Assembly: GCA_016291665.1 (NCBI GenBank) | Contig: JAEEYE010000019.1 | Span: forward strand, 1-44,678 | Source of the DNA: Oxalobacter sp. | Lineage (GTDB): Bacteria > Pseudomonadota > Gammaproteobacteria > Burkholderiales > Burkholderiaceae_D | Length of the DNA stretch: 44,678 bases | Direction: 5' to 3' | Shown: positions 35,962-43,838 of the stretch, in pieces | Layout: every line of letters begins with the position of its first letter | Numbering within the stretch: the stretch's first letter is position 1 | The notes under the pieces: generated by a model | Seen by the model: only the letters and a program-made list of their open reading frames with translations | What the model was told of the DNA's origin: nothing | The model's database searches: none | Translations under genes and position numbers: made by a program

Positions 35962-36127
35962 CAACCGTGCTCCTTCTTGACTTTGTACTGTCTTGTTTAT
36001 AAGGTCGAAAAGGAAAAAAGTCAATATAATTCGGAAATATATCGCAAGAAAGATATGCTTCCTGATAAATGTCCATCATCCTGCCTGAAAGCGCGTCAGG
36101 CTCCGCGGCTTTTGGCAAAATCCGCCA

Positions 36128-37330
36128 TCACCCACCGTGCCTTGCCTTCCAATCCGCCCTTCTTGCCATCTCATAACGCCGGTTCCACCGTGCCTGGTTC
36201 GCCCCTGCCGCCGTCTTGGCTGACCCCAAGGCATACCCTGCGACCGTGCCCGCCATACCGGTAATCGCGCCACCCGCCCCACTCCTTGCACCGATGGACC
36301 CCGGCACCAAGGCACTGGCAACCGCCGGCGCTTGGGATACGATGGAATTGAATGCCATCAAAAGCACCGCAATGATTGCCATCTGCACGGCACTGCCCCC
36401 TTCGACATCCGACGTGATGGCGGAGAGGTCGAGCCCACCGACCACATGGGATGCCAGCCCGACAATGATGTTCAGGACACCGGTCAAAACGGCAGCACTG
36501 ACCATAAACCCGAGCCAGCGTGAGAGATAATCCCGTGTCCAAGGTGTTACCAGCCCCGCGATGAAAAGCGGACCGAACGCCAGTCCCACCGCAAAAAGAA
36601 AAGGTCCCATCAGCACAAGCCCCGCAATCTCGGCAAGGCCGATCATCGCCACCACAATCACGACGATGCAGAAAAGCCCCGTCAGGATCAGGCTGCACAG
36701 CGCCAACAGGAAGTCGGCACCGAGTTTGGGCAAGCCCAATTTGTCAGCAGCCTCCCCAGTGATGCCATCTTCATCATTCCACTGTGTCGCCACGCCCAGC
36801 TGGGTGAACGCATCCTCAAACGCCTTATCGACGAGCCTGAAAACCGCCTCATAGAGCCCCTGGAGGTTGCTCAACATGGACCCCGTATCCCCTGCGATGT
36901 TCCTGACGGCATCCAGTCCAGCGTCGAGGCTGCTCACGTAACCGGTATAGCCGGAGATGAAGGTTCCCGCAACGCACGCCGGAATCCCCACATCCAGGAG
37001 GATCTGGAAATACCCGCCCGTCCCCTTACCGGTTGCCAGGTATTGGAAGAACAGCCAGAAAAAGTAACAGGTCGCCAGGGCACCACCGACACCCAAGCCT
37101 ACGCCGACCAGGCTGCCGGCATACCCCTTGGCAGTGCCGGTCAAGGTGGACGTCGAGACGCCCAAGACCTTCGTAATCACTGCAGATGCCGTGGCTGTCA
37201 GGTTATGGAAGAAACTCCCGGGCGGCGCCTTGACCTCCTCACACCAGGCAAGGCCAGGCACCAGCATGACAGACAGCAAGAGAAAAAGCTTGTCCCATTG
37301 TCCCTTGATACCCCGAATGCAAACGCCCAT
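36128..37330 (-). CDS. virB6: VirB6/TrbL inner-membrane T4SS protein
   Basis: This 400-residue polytopic membrane protein has a signal peptide (LFLLLSVMLVPGLAWC). A first transmembrane block (about 75-110) and a soluble loop follow, then several closely spaced helices at about 195-330 (LLALCSLILTGLFCIVVIVV and AEIAGLVLMGPFLFAVGLAF), and a Gly/Ala-rich basic tail. This is the VirB6/TrbL plan; the protein forms part of the inner-membrane channel. The ATG at 37330 has GGAGG 7 bases upstream and begins the signal peptide, so I prefer it to an upstream start at 37477. Confidence 0.83.
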   Translation of the reverse strand: MGVCIRGIKGQWDKLFLLLSVMLVPGLAWCEEVKAPPGSFFHNLTATASAVITKVLGVSTSTLTGTAKGYAGSLVGVGLGVGGALATCYFFWLFFQYLATGKGTGGYFQILLDVGIPACVAGTFISGYTGYVSSLDAGLDAVRNIAGDTGSMLSNLQGLYEAVFRLVDKAFEDAFTQLGVATQWNDEDGITGEAADKLGLPKLGADFLLALCSLILTGLFCIVVIVVAMIGLAEIAGLVLMGPFLFAVGLAFGPLFIAGLVTPWTRDYLSRWLGFMVSAAVLTGVLNIIVGLASHVVGGLDLSAITSDVEGGSAVQMAIIAVLLMAFNSIVSQAPAVASALVPGSIGARSGAGGAITGMAGTVAGYALGSAKTAAGANQARWNRRYEMARRADWKARHGG

Positions 37331-37542
37331 CACCGCCTCCAAAACCGAAAAATGCCGCACGAAAATCAGGCGGCAAATGAAAACCCATCGTGCGGCAAGG
37401 CAGGGGTTAATCAGGATGGAATCGGGGACTTTTGCGGGGATGTTTTCAGGCAACGGAAACACAATGTTTCCGCCCATGCCTCTACAAGATTAAATAATAT
37501 AATACTATTAGTTAAACTCAAAAATCATTATTAATTGATAAT

Positions 37543-37845
37543 ATGTTAATAATTAATGAACTCAGGCCACCCAAGGATGTTCGCTTGGACATCGCACAGA
37601 GACTCAAGGACGTCAGGCTTTCGTACAACTGGACACAAGAAACACTATCCAAACGCTCAGGCGTCCCACTGGCTACGCTACGCCGCTTTGAGCAGTCAGG
37701 CGAAATTTCAATGAAATGGTTCGTCAACCTCATGTTGGCATTACGCCGGGGTAAAGACCTTGACGCACTCTGCCATGTAGAGGAACACGTGGATCTGTAT
37801 GCCAAGGAACCGGTAAAGCGCTACCGGGCACGGACAAAAAAATAG
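37543..37845 (+). CDS. hipB: HipB-like XRE antitoxin
   Basis: This 100-residue helix-turn-helix protein shows IAQRLKDVRLSYNWTQETL, then KRSGVPLATLRRFEQSG, as in HipB-type regulators. It lies four bases before a short ORF that looks like the start of HipA. A near-palindrome around ATTATTAATTGATAAT just before the ATG may be its operator. Antitoxin and repressor role is inferred from family and neighbour. Confidence 0.8.
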   Translation: MLIINELRPPKDVRLDIAQRLKDVRLSYNWTQETLSKRSGVPLATLRRFEQSGEISMKWFVNLMLALRRGKDLDALCHVEEHVDLYAKEPVKRYRARTKK

Positions 37846-37849
37846 AGTT

Positions 37850-37987
37850 ATGGACGCCAATGTTTTTCTGCATATCGGCAAAAACCGCCATGCTGTCGGT
37901 CGCATAAGCGATAGAACCGGGCAGATCCAATTCCAATACGAAAGCATGCATCCAAATACCTTGTTTTCATTAGAAATTTTGGATTAA
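37850..37987 (+). pseudogene. hipA: Remnant of a HipA toxin gene
   Basis: The 45-codon frame MDANVFLHIGKNRHAVGRIS continues with GQIQFQYE, matching the N-terminal subdomain of HipA-type serine kinases. It stops at 37987 right before a 23-base-period repeat array. The kinase core is absent, so the toxin is dead while its antitoxin survives. Confidence 0.68.
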
Positions 37988-38000
37988 TCATAACTCGCGA

Positions 38001-38063
38001 TTGACAAATTTGGCGCATTTCATTTGACAGATTTGGAGCATTTTGTTTGACAAATTTGGAGCG
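38001..38063. repeat. Three direct repeats TTGACAAATTTGGAGCA, period 23
   Basis: Copies start at 38001, 38024 and 38047, each 17 bases with one or two differences from the consensus. The strict 23-base spacing suggests a protein-binding array. The array sits between the broken hipA and the DUF4143 gene and may be the leftover control region of a lost gene. Confidence 0.85.
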
Positions 38064-38171
38064 AGCCATCATCCATAGCCGTCCAACCCGCACGGCACTG
38101 TCCCTTGGAAAATCCGGCATGATAGCTGCCCCGTTCCCCAAGCTGAGGGGATGCGAAGCCGACAAAATAGG

Positions 38172-39515
38172 TCAAAGCAGCCCTGCCATATAAATAGGCA
38201 GAAAGGTAATGCCATCCTTGGTCATGACATCCCGGTCGGAAAGGAGGAACCGTTCCCCCAGATTTTTCTTAAACTTCTCGGAAAACTTGTCCAAAGATGC
38301 ATGTGTCAGGCGCGCGCCGGATTTCACCTCAATCGGACAGACACGCCTGTCTCGGACAATAAGGAAATCCACCTCCATGCGGCTTGTGGAATCGACCTTG
38401 TCATATGAACTGTAGAAATACAAGTCACGTCCGGAAGATTTCAAGAGCTGTGCGACCATATTCTCCATGAACATCCCTTCATTGACATGCAACCGGTCAA
38501 GCAGCAGTGCCCGGTAAAGGTCATGGCTTGTCGCAATGCCACTGTTCAATGCCATAGCGACGAGCAACCCTGTATCAGCCATATAGCATTTCAGGGTGTT
38601 CCGATCCTGACTCAAGGCAAGGGCGACATTGGGATCAGAAGCACTGAAACAGAGGTTGATGATTTTGGCATCACTCAACCACATGAAGGCATCTTCGTAA
38701 TCACGGAATCGTAGGCTCTTGTTTAAAGAGGCAATCCTGAATTTTTTCTCGTGACGGGACAGTTGTGAAGGGATGCTGTCGAAGATGGCGTTCACTCGGC
38801 TCTCATACCCAGAAGCAAATTTTGTGACATCTGTACGGTACAGGGAAAGGATCTGGCGTTTTACCTGGTCTGTCTCGCTGAAGTCCCTTTTGTCCAAGTA
38901 TGAAAGCACGACCTGGGGCATACCACCAACAATCATATAGGTACGGAAAGCCGTCATCACCTTCCGATGCAACGCCTGTCCCAAGGGTACCCTTTTCTCA
39001 AAACAACGTCTGACATAAGGCATGGTCATGGTATCCCCCATTGCCCAAAGGAACTCCTCAAAATCCAAGGGCTGCATGGACAGCCTTTCCTCTTCCGAAG
39101 GGATGACAATATTCTCGACGTTTTTCTTAAGGGTAATCAGGGATCCTGTCTCAATATAGTCATAACGTCCATCTGCCACCAGATGCTTGATCAACTGACG
39201 CGCAGGCGGATACATCTGAACTTCATCAAAGACGATCAGAGATTCCCTGGGATGCAACGGAACCCCGTATGCAGTTGAGAGTTTCAGGAAAAAGACATCC
39301 AAGTCCATGATGTCTTCCTCAAATATCGCAAGAACCTGCCGGGTAATCCTCGAAAAATCGACAAGCAGGAAAGACTTGTATTCTTCCCGGCCAAACCGCT
39401 CTGCAATATGGCTCTTACCGATACGGCGTGCGCCTTCAATCAAGAGAGCCGTCCTGCCCTGCCGCTGGTTTTTCCATTCAAGGAGACGGTCATATATCCT
39501 TCGTTTCAGCTCCAT
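38172..39515 (-). CDS. DUF4143-type AAA ATPase
   Basis: The 447-residue protein has Walker A IEGARRIGKSH (about 26-36) and Walker B SLIVFDEVQM (about 94-103). A winged-helix-like middle follows, with the DUF4143 domain at the C-terminus and a nuclease-like EVDFLIVRD ... CPIEVKSG pattern (about 385-405). The family is common in gut bacteria and archaea and poorly understood. The start codon lies right behind a repeat array, so it is probably self-regulated. It interrupts the run of virB genes between virB4 and virB6. Confidence 0.88.
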   Translation of the reverse strand: MELKRRIYDRLLEWKNQRQGRTALLIEGARRIGKSHIAERFGREEYKSFLLVDFSRITRQVLAIFEEDIMDLDVFFLKLSTAYGVPLHPRESLIVFDEVQMYPPARQLIKHLVADGRYDYIETGSLITLKKNVENIVIPSEEERLSMQPLDFEEFLWAMGDTMTMPYVRRCFEKRVPLGQALHRKVMTAFRTYMIVGGMPQVVLSYLDKRDFSETDQVKRQILSLYRTDVTKFASGYESRVNAIFDSIPSQLSRHEKKFRIASLNKSLRFRDYEDAFMWLSDAKIINLCFSASDPNVALALSQDRNTLKCYMADTGLLVAMALNSGIATSHDLYRALLLDRLHVNEGMFMENMVAQLLKSSGRDLYFYSSYDKVDSTSRMEVDFLIVRDRRVCPIEVKSGARLTHASLDKFSEKFKKNLGERFLLSDRDVMTKDGITFLPIYMAGLL

Positions 39516-39520
39516 ACTTC

Positions 39521-39603
39521 CACATTTCCAAGGTTAAGTTTTCGCTGATTTTACACGTTTCCAAGGTTTAAAAAAAGGATAATCTACACGTTTCCAAGGT
39601 TAA
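39521..39603 (-). promoter_or_regulatory. Three direct repeats with TTTCCAAGGTT core, period 33, upstream of DUF4143 ATPase
   Basis: Cores lie at 39525, 39558 and 39591, exactly 33 bases (about three helical turns) apart. Two of the copies share the longer ACACGTTTCCAAGGTT. The first copy ends 5 bases from the start codon and overlaps the ribosome site. This layout fits an operator array for repression, perhaps by the ATPase itself. Confidence 0.8.
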
Positions 39604-39652
39604 GCGCAGGTTAGGTCGGCTACCAAACCCTGCACAAACGGCTTCCACCCTC

Positions 39653-42109
39653 TCAGTTTTCCGCCACATAGGCCAGGTACTTCGCCTGCCAGTTGGCGTC
39701 CCCTGACTGCTTGAAACGGTTATAGGTATTCAGGACGGTTGCTTCCGAGCGGACATAGGCCAGCACATCCTTGGGGAAATGTGCCTGCATGATGTGCGCC
39801 CTGCCCCCTGAGACCAGCAGGTAATCGCGCTTGGGCTGGAGCTTGGCAATCAAGTCAACCTGGTGCTCATGCAGCCCGAACGACTTGATGTACGCTTCGC
39901 GGTGGGACTCAACCCGGTCATTGGGCAGCAACAGGAAGCTGAAGATATTATCCAGGATTGATGCAGCGACTTCCTTATTCGTGATGGATTCCGGCGACTG
40001 GATCGTCAGCCAGACAAAGGCATTCTTCTTACGGAAGGTCTTTAACCAGTCATCGATCGCTTCCCTGAAAACCGCATTGTTCAGAAGGAACGAGGCTTCC
40101 TCAAGGTAGATGAAGGTGGGCGTCCCATCCAACGAGGTGACGATTTTCCTAAAAGCATAGTCCATGAAAGCCCGCGCCAACCGTTCGACAGACAGTATCT
40201 CCAGCATCTCAATGGTCGTCCAACGGTCCAATGAAAAATCGTCCACCGCACTGTCGAACATCCCATAGGGACGGCCTTCGAGCCATTCACCGAGCTCGTT
40301 TTCCAGGTTCTTGGGCAACAGCACCGCCAGGCGGCTCAACCGCGGTTCCTGCCCCGACTTGATCAAGAGGTCGATTGCCTCATCCAATGCGCGCCTGTCA
40401 TCGGCACTGGCGGTAAAACCCCCTTCAGACAACCGCCTTAAGATGAACTCACGCACCCAATGCCTGCCATCGGCAGAGCCATCCTTCAAGGCAAAGAAAG
40501 GGTTCAGCCGGGCACCCTGCTTGATGTCGATATGGGTGCCGCCATGGAGTTCGGTCACAATCTGGCAGGAATGGTTCCGGTCAAAGACGAACATGTTGAC
40601 GCTGCCGTAACGCTGGAACTGCGACATGCAGAAGTTCACGAACGTCGTCTTACCCCCGCCCGTCGGCGCAATGACGACCATATGCCCGACCTGGCCCACA
40701 TGCGGGGAAAAGTAATACCTGCCCCCATAGGGATTGCCGAAGACGGCAAACGCAGGCACGGCCTTATGGTAGATGTCTTCGGAAAAGAACCGGTGGATGC
40801 GGCTGCCCTCATCGACCGTATAGATCGGCGCCATGTCGGAGACGTTTTCCAAAGACACGAGCTCATAGCGCGTCTGGAGCGCCCATTGGCCGGGGAGCAT
40901 CGCAAAGTAAGACGGCAGCGTCCCCAAGCGTTCACGGACCACCCCAAAACGGGCTAACGCCAATCGCTGTGAGACAAGTGAGATGTTGCGCGTCAGTTCG
41001 TCCAAACCCGCCCCATAGGTGAAGACTGTGACGTTCATATAGGCGAAGGATAACCCCTCCACCCCGACACGGTTTTTCGCATCCTGTGCCATATCAAGGA
41101 GGATCATCTTGTCCTGCTTGGCTTGCGGCGTATTCCCCGCCAAAGAGGAGATCGCATGTCCGAGCATCGAGTATTTGGTGAGGTTGTAGTATTCAATCGC
41201 TTTCTGGATCTCGCCTTCGCTCTCCTGGGTATCCAGGAACCGCACGACCTGGCACAGCGTGATCTCAAGCGGCATCCGCAAAAGCGCTTCCAGCATCTTG
41301 GGGGTCGTGTTTTCCGGCCACTTCACGACAGCCAACGTCGCGGCATAAAGCGTGCGGACATTCCCCTTGATCTGGATATAGTCGGGACCTGCGGCAATAT
41401 AGTTCCTCGGCGCCCAGGCATCCAACATCGCAAAGTCCGCCTTGGTATCCGTAATCCGAGGGCTTGCCCGGTTAAGGATCGACGCCAAAGCCCCATCGAA
41501 CTCGGCGTCCTTAAGGCGCCTGAAGGTTAATGGAGCTGCATTCACAAAGCCGTCGATTACGCGTTCAAAGGCCTGGACGTTTTCTGCGAGGAGCGCCGTA
41601 TCCCGCGCAAAGTTGCGGTACCCCGAGAAACTGTCCGTGAGTGCCTGGATGAATGCCGAGCCGAAGCCCTTGTTTTCTTCGGATTGGATCTGGGCGATCC
41701 GATCCAAGAACTTGTCTGAGCCGGTCTTTCCCGTGTAAAGCAAAAACAGCGTGTACTGGATCGAAAAGTGCCTGCCGCTTTTAAATGCTTTCGCATAGAT
41801 GGCGTCAAGCGCCTTGGCTGTCGGGTTTGCCGTCCCGTTTTTTGGGTAGGAATAGTCACGCCGTTTATCGACAATCCACCAGGCGGTGATCCGGCTGTCA
41901 AAGACAGATAAGGCCCGCTGGAGCTGCATGGTGACGGTGTCCACCTTTTCCTCGTACAGGTCATCGGGATCGGTCCCGGCATACGTAAAGCCAGCTAAGA
42001 TAGAGCCGTCCTTGTTCAGGATAAGGCGGTCGGTGACATGGTCGATCCACGGACAGATTTCAACGAGTGGACGTACGTCTTCCTCTTCGCGGTAGATGAT
42101 CGGGAGCAT
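39653..42109 (-). CDS. virB4: VirB4/TrbE T4SS ATPase
   Basis: This 818-residue cytoplasmic ATPase powers pilus assembly and substrate transfer. The N-terminal CagE/TrbE/VirB domain is followed by Walker A APTGGGKTTFVNF near residue 480 and Walker B FIYLEEASFLL near 665, then FVWLTIQSPESI as sensor region. The ATG at 42109 is chosen because TGAGG, which includes the virB3 stop, gives a ribosome site; an upstream TTG is less likely. Length is typical of the family. Confidence 0.92.
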   Translation of the reverse strand: MLPIIYREEEDVRPLVEICPWIDHVTDRLILNKDGSILAGFTYAGTDPDDLYEEKVDTVTMQLQRALSVFDSRITAWWIVDKRRDYSYPKNGTANPTAKALDAIYAKAFKSGRHFSIQYTLFLLYTGKTGSDKFLDRIAQIQSEENKGFGSAFIQALTDSFSGYRNFARDTALLAENVQAFERVIDGFVNAAPLTFRRLKDAEFDGALASILNRASPRITDTKADFAMLDAWAPRNYIAAGPDYIQIKGNVRTLYAATLAVVKWPENTTPKMLEALLRMPLEITLCQVVRFLDTQESEGEIQKAIEYYNLTKYSMLGHAISSLAGNTPQAKQDKMILLDMAQDAKNRVGVEGLSFAYMNVTVFTYGAGLDELTRNISLVSQRLALARFGVVRERLGTLPSYFAMLPGQWALQTRYELVSLENVSDMAPIYTVDEGSRIHRFFSEDIYHKAVPAFAVFGNPYGGRYYFSPHVGQVGHMVVIAPTGGGKTTFVNFCMSQFQRYGSVNMFVFDRNHSCQIVTELHGGTHIDIKQGARLNPFFALKDGSADGRHWVREFILRRLSEGGFTASADDRRALDEAIDLLIKSGQEPRLSRLAVLLPKNLENELGEWLEGRPYGMFDSAVDDFSLDRWTTIEMLEILSVERLARAFMDYAFRKIVTSLDGTPTFIYLEEASFLLNNAVFREAIDDWLKTFRKKNAFVWLTIQSPESITNKEVAASILDNIFSFLLLPNDRVESHREAYIKSFGLHEHQVDLIAKLQPKRDYLLVSGGRAHIMQAHFPKDVLAYVRSEATVLNTYNRFKQSGDANWQAKYLAYVAEN

Positions 42110-42117
42110 TGGATACC

Positions 42118-42450
42118 TCAAAAACGCAGATGCCTGCCGACCCTGGCAGGACGCTGGAAATGCTCATTAAGCTTTTCCCTAACGAACGGCTGGTAGGCTT
42201 TACCCAGAAGCGAATAGCGGGCATAAAGCGCAAAGATGTGGGGATCTTTCCTGTATGCCCATCTTAGGATCAGGTGCGCGAGCGCACAAAGCCCAATAGG
42301 CAACAGGGCCCACCACCAGCCCACGCTGCCACCTACCATCACTGCCATGAACATCCCTGGCCCCCAGCAGTAGCCGAGGGCTTTGGGATCCACACCAAAG
42401 GAGAGTCGAGGGCGTGACAGGGAACTGTTGAGCTCTGAGATGCGGGCCAT
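42118..42450 (-). CDS. virB3: VirB3 inner-membrane T4SS protein
   Basis: This 110-residue protein has two closely spaced hydrophobic segments (about 27-48 and 49-64) and the following AYRKDPHIFALYARY, typical of VirB3. It begins 12 bases after virB2 and ends 8 bases before virB4. VirB3 works with VirB4 at the inner membrane. Confidence 0.85.
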   Translation of the reverse strand: MARISELNSSLSRPRLSFGVDPKALGYCWGPGMFMAVMVGGSVGWWWALLPIGLCALAHLILRWAYRKDPHIFALYARYSLLGKAYQPFVREKLNEHFQRPARVGRHLRF

Positions 42451-42462
42451 GGCAAAGCCTTA

Positions 42463-42825
42463 TTACCAGCTCGAACAGGTGGTCAGGCCGGATGCCTTGA
42501 TCAGCGTGGCGGCACCGGCAATGACGGCACAGGCAATACCGACCTTGATGACCATGTCATGGATCTTGGAGACGCCAAAGACATGCTCAATCGCCCAGAA
42601 AACGATGGCGACCAAAGCGCAGACACCGACGATGGCTTTAAAGTTCGATGCGACAGAACACAGGAACTGTTCCATCCCGTTGGCGGCGAATGCCATGTCC
42701 GGCAGGAAAAAGAAAAAGAGGGCCACCAGGAGTGTGGCGGGATGCTCTTCAAGCGAGTTGGCAATGCGTTTGCGCCATGCCAGGAAATAGAGGCAGGCAG
42801 GTGAATTGGTGATGACGGTAAACAT
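42463..42825 (-). CDS. virB2: VirB2/TrbC major T4SS pilin
   Basis: This 120-residue protein has a long signal peptide (about 1-47, cleavage after DMAFA). The mature 73-residue pilin has two hydrophobic helices (IVGVCALVAIVFWAIEHVFG and VGIACAVIAGAATLI). The mature size and helix pair are typical of VirB2. Two cysteines near the mature ends (QFLCSV and TTCSSW) could form a disulfide or allow cyclic packing. It is the first gene of the virB2-B3-B4 block. Confidence 0.87.
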   Translation of the reverse strand: MFTVITNSPACLYFLAWRKRIANSLEEHPATLLVALFFFFLPDMAFAANGMEQFLCSVASNFKAIVGVCALVAIVFWAIEHVFGVSKIHDMVIKVGIACAVIAGAATLIKASGLTTCSSW

Positions 42826-42931
42826 AAATCAACTCCATAGGGACGTAACGAATGGGGTTGATTGTGGATTTAATTGCCTAAGGCTTACGGGCAAGAAAGC
42901 CCGATGTTGCTATGTCCAATTAAGGGGTAGG

Positions 42932-43369
42932 TCAGTCGTAGTCGCGGGTTTTCTCAAGGAGCATGATGATGTCGGCATAGCCGTTTATCTGCCACAAGGC
43001 GTTATCCATGTCCTCGGGAGAGCGGTTGAACTCGGTGTACAGGCCATCCTTCCCCGCATCCATGCTGACGACATAGGCGTTCCCGAAAACAATCTCATCG
43101 AAGTTGAAGCAGGCAGATGCCAGCATGTTGGGATTTTCTTTGTTGCCGTCAGAGACGATGAAGTACGTCCCCTTCCTTTGGTTCTTCAGGTCCCCATTGA
43201 GGCGTTTGGGGCACTGGATTGTCATTTTTAAGTCGCCAACACCGAGAAGCACTTCCAGCTTTGTCAGGATAGCTTCTGCGTCCTTCGGTTCAGACGCAAA
43301 AAGCCCATCACCCTCAAGCTCGACGCTCTCTGGGCGCTTCTTGTCGTGCGGCAGGCCGATAATGCGCAT
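42932..43369 (-). CDS. Hypothetical protein upstream of virB2
   Basis: This 145-residue soluble protein starts at the ATG at 43369, preceded by GAAGG; nine upstream codons are unsupported. It contains KKRPESVELEGDGL, a central beta-rich part (TYFIVSDGNKEN) and an acidic end. No signal peptide, membrane segment or known motif. It lies about 105 bases upstream of virB2 on the same strand and may be co-regulated with the T4SS. Confidence 0.6.
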   Translation of the reverse strand: MRIIGLPHDKKRPESVELEGDGLFASEPKDAEAILTKLEVLLGVGDLKMTIQCPKRLNGDLKNQRKGTYFIVSDGNKENPNMLASACFNFDEIVFGNAYVVSMDAGKDGLYTEFNRSPEDMDNALWQINGYADIIMLLEKTRDYD

Positions 43370-43838
43370 TCTCTGACCTTCAATACTCAATAGCATCCGT
43401 GTAATTGGCTATTCTACCAGCTTCAGCGTAGAGAACCGATTTCCAACATAGCGCTCCTGTGCGTTAAGTGGTTATTGCAAAAATTGCAACGACCACTCGG
43501 CATGGTGCCAAGGAAGGCACTCAGACAAGAGACGCTCTAAACAAACGGAATTTTTTGCCATGACGGATTTCATCAGGTTTCAGCGGGCAGGTGCAATCTA
43601 TATGCCATAATAATATATACATAATAAAACCGTTCCATATAGGGACGCAGTTTCCACCGAATTAATGATTATGAAAAAAATACGACTCTTGCTCCTTATC
43701 AAAAAATGACTGTCCTAAAACCCCTACATTTATGTATGGGGATACAGGACAGACAGTACGATGTAAGGATATGTAATCTTTCTTGCATCCAAAATAGAAT
43801 GCAATAAACTGGCACGGTAACCATCATCCTGAACAGTC
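43370..43838. other. Intergenic region with TTGCAA element and IS-end-like hairpin
   Basis: No gene is supported. TTGCAA-AAA-TTGCAA at 43475-43489 resembles the palindrome before higA and lies about 106 bases upstream of the 43369 start. An A/T-rich stretch follows at about 43600-43680, then the hairpin at 43710-43752. Confidence 0.55.
43710..43752 (+). repeat. Strong imperfect hairpin, candidate left end of an IS200/IS605-type element
   Basis: CTGTCCT pairs with AGGACAG, enclosing CCCCTACA with TGTATGGGG (one bulged base) around a TTTA loop. It lies 87 bases before the tnpB start. IS200/IS605 ends carry subterminal hairpins of this kind, so this may be the left end; it lacks a T-run typical of a terminator. 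No tnpA lies between the hairpin and tnpB. Confidence 0.5.
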
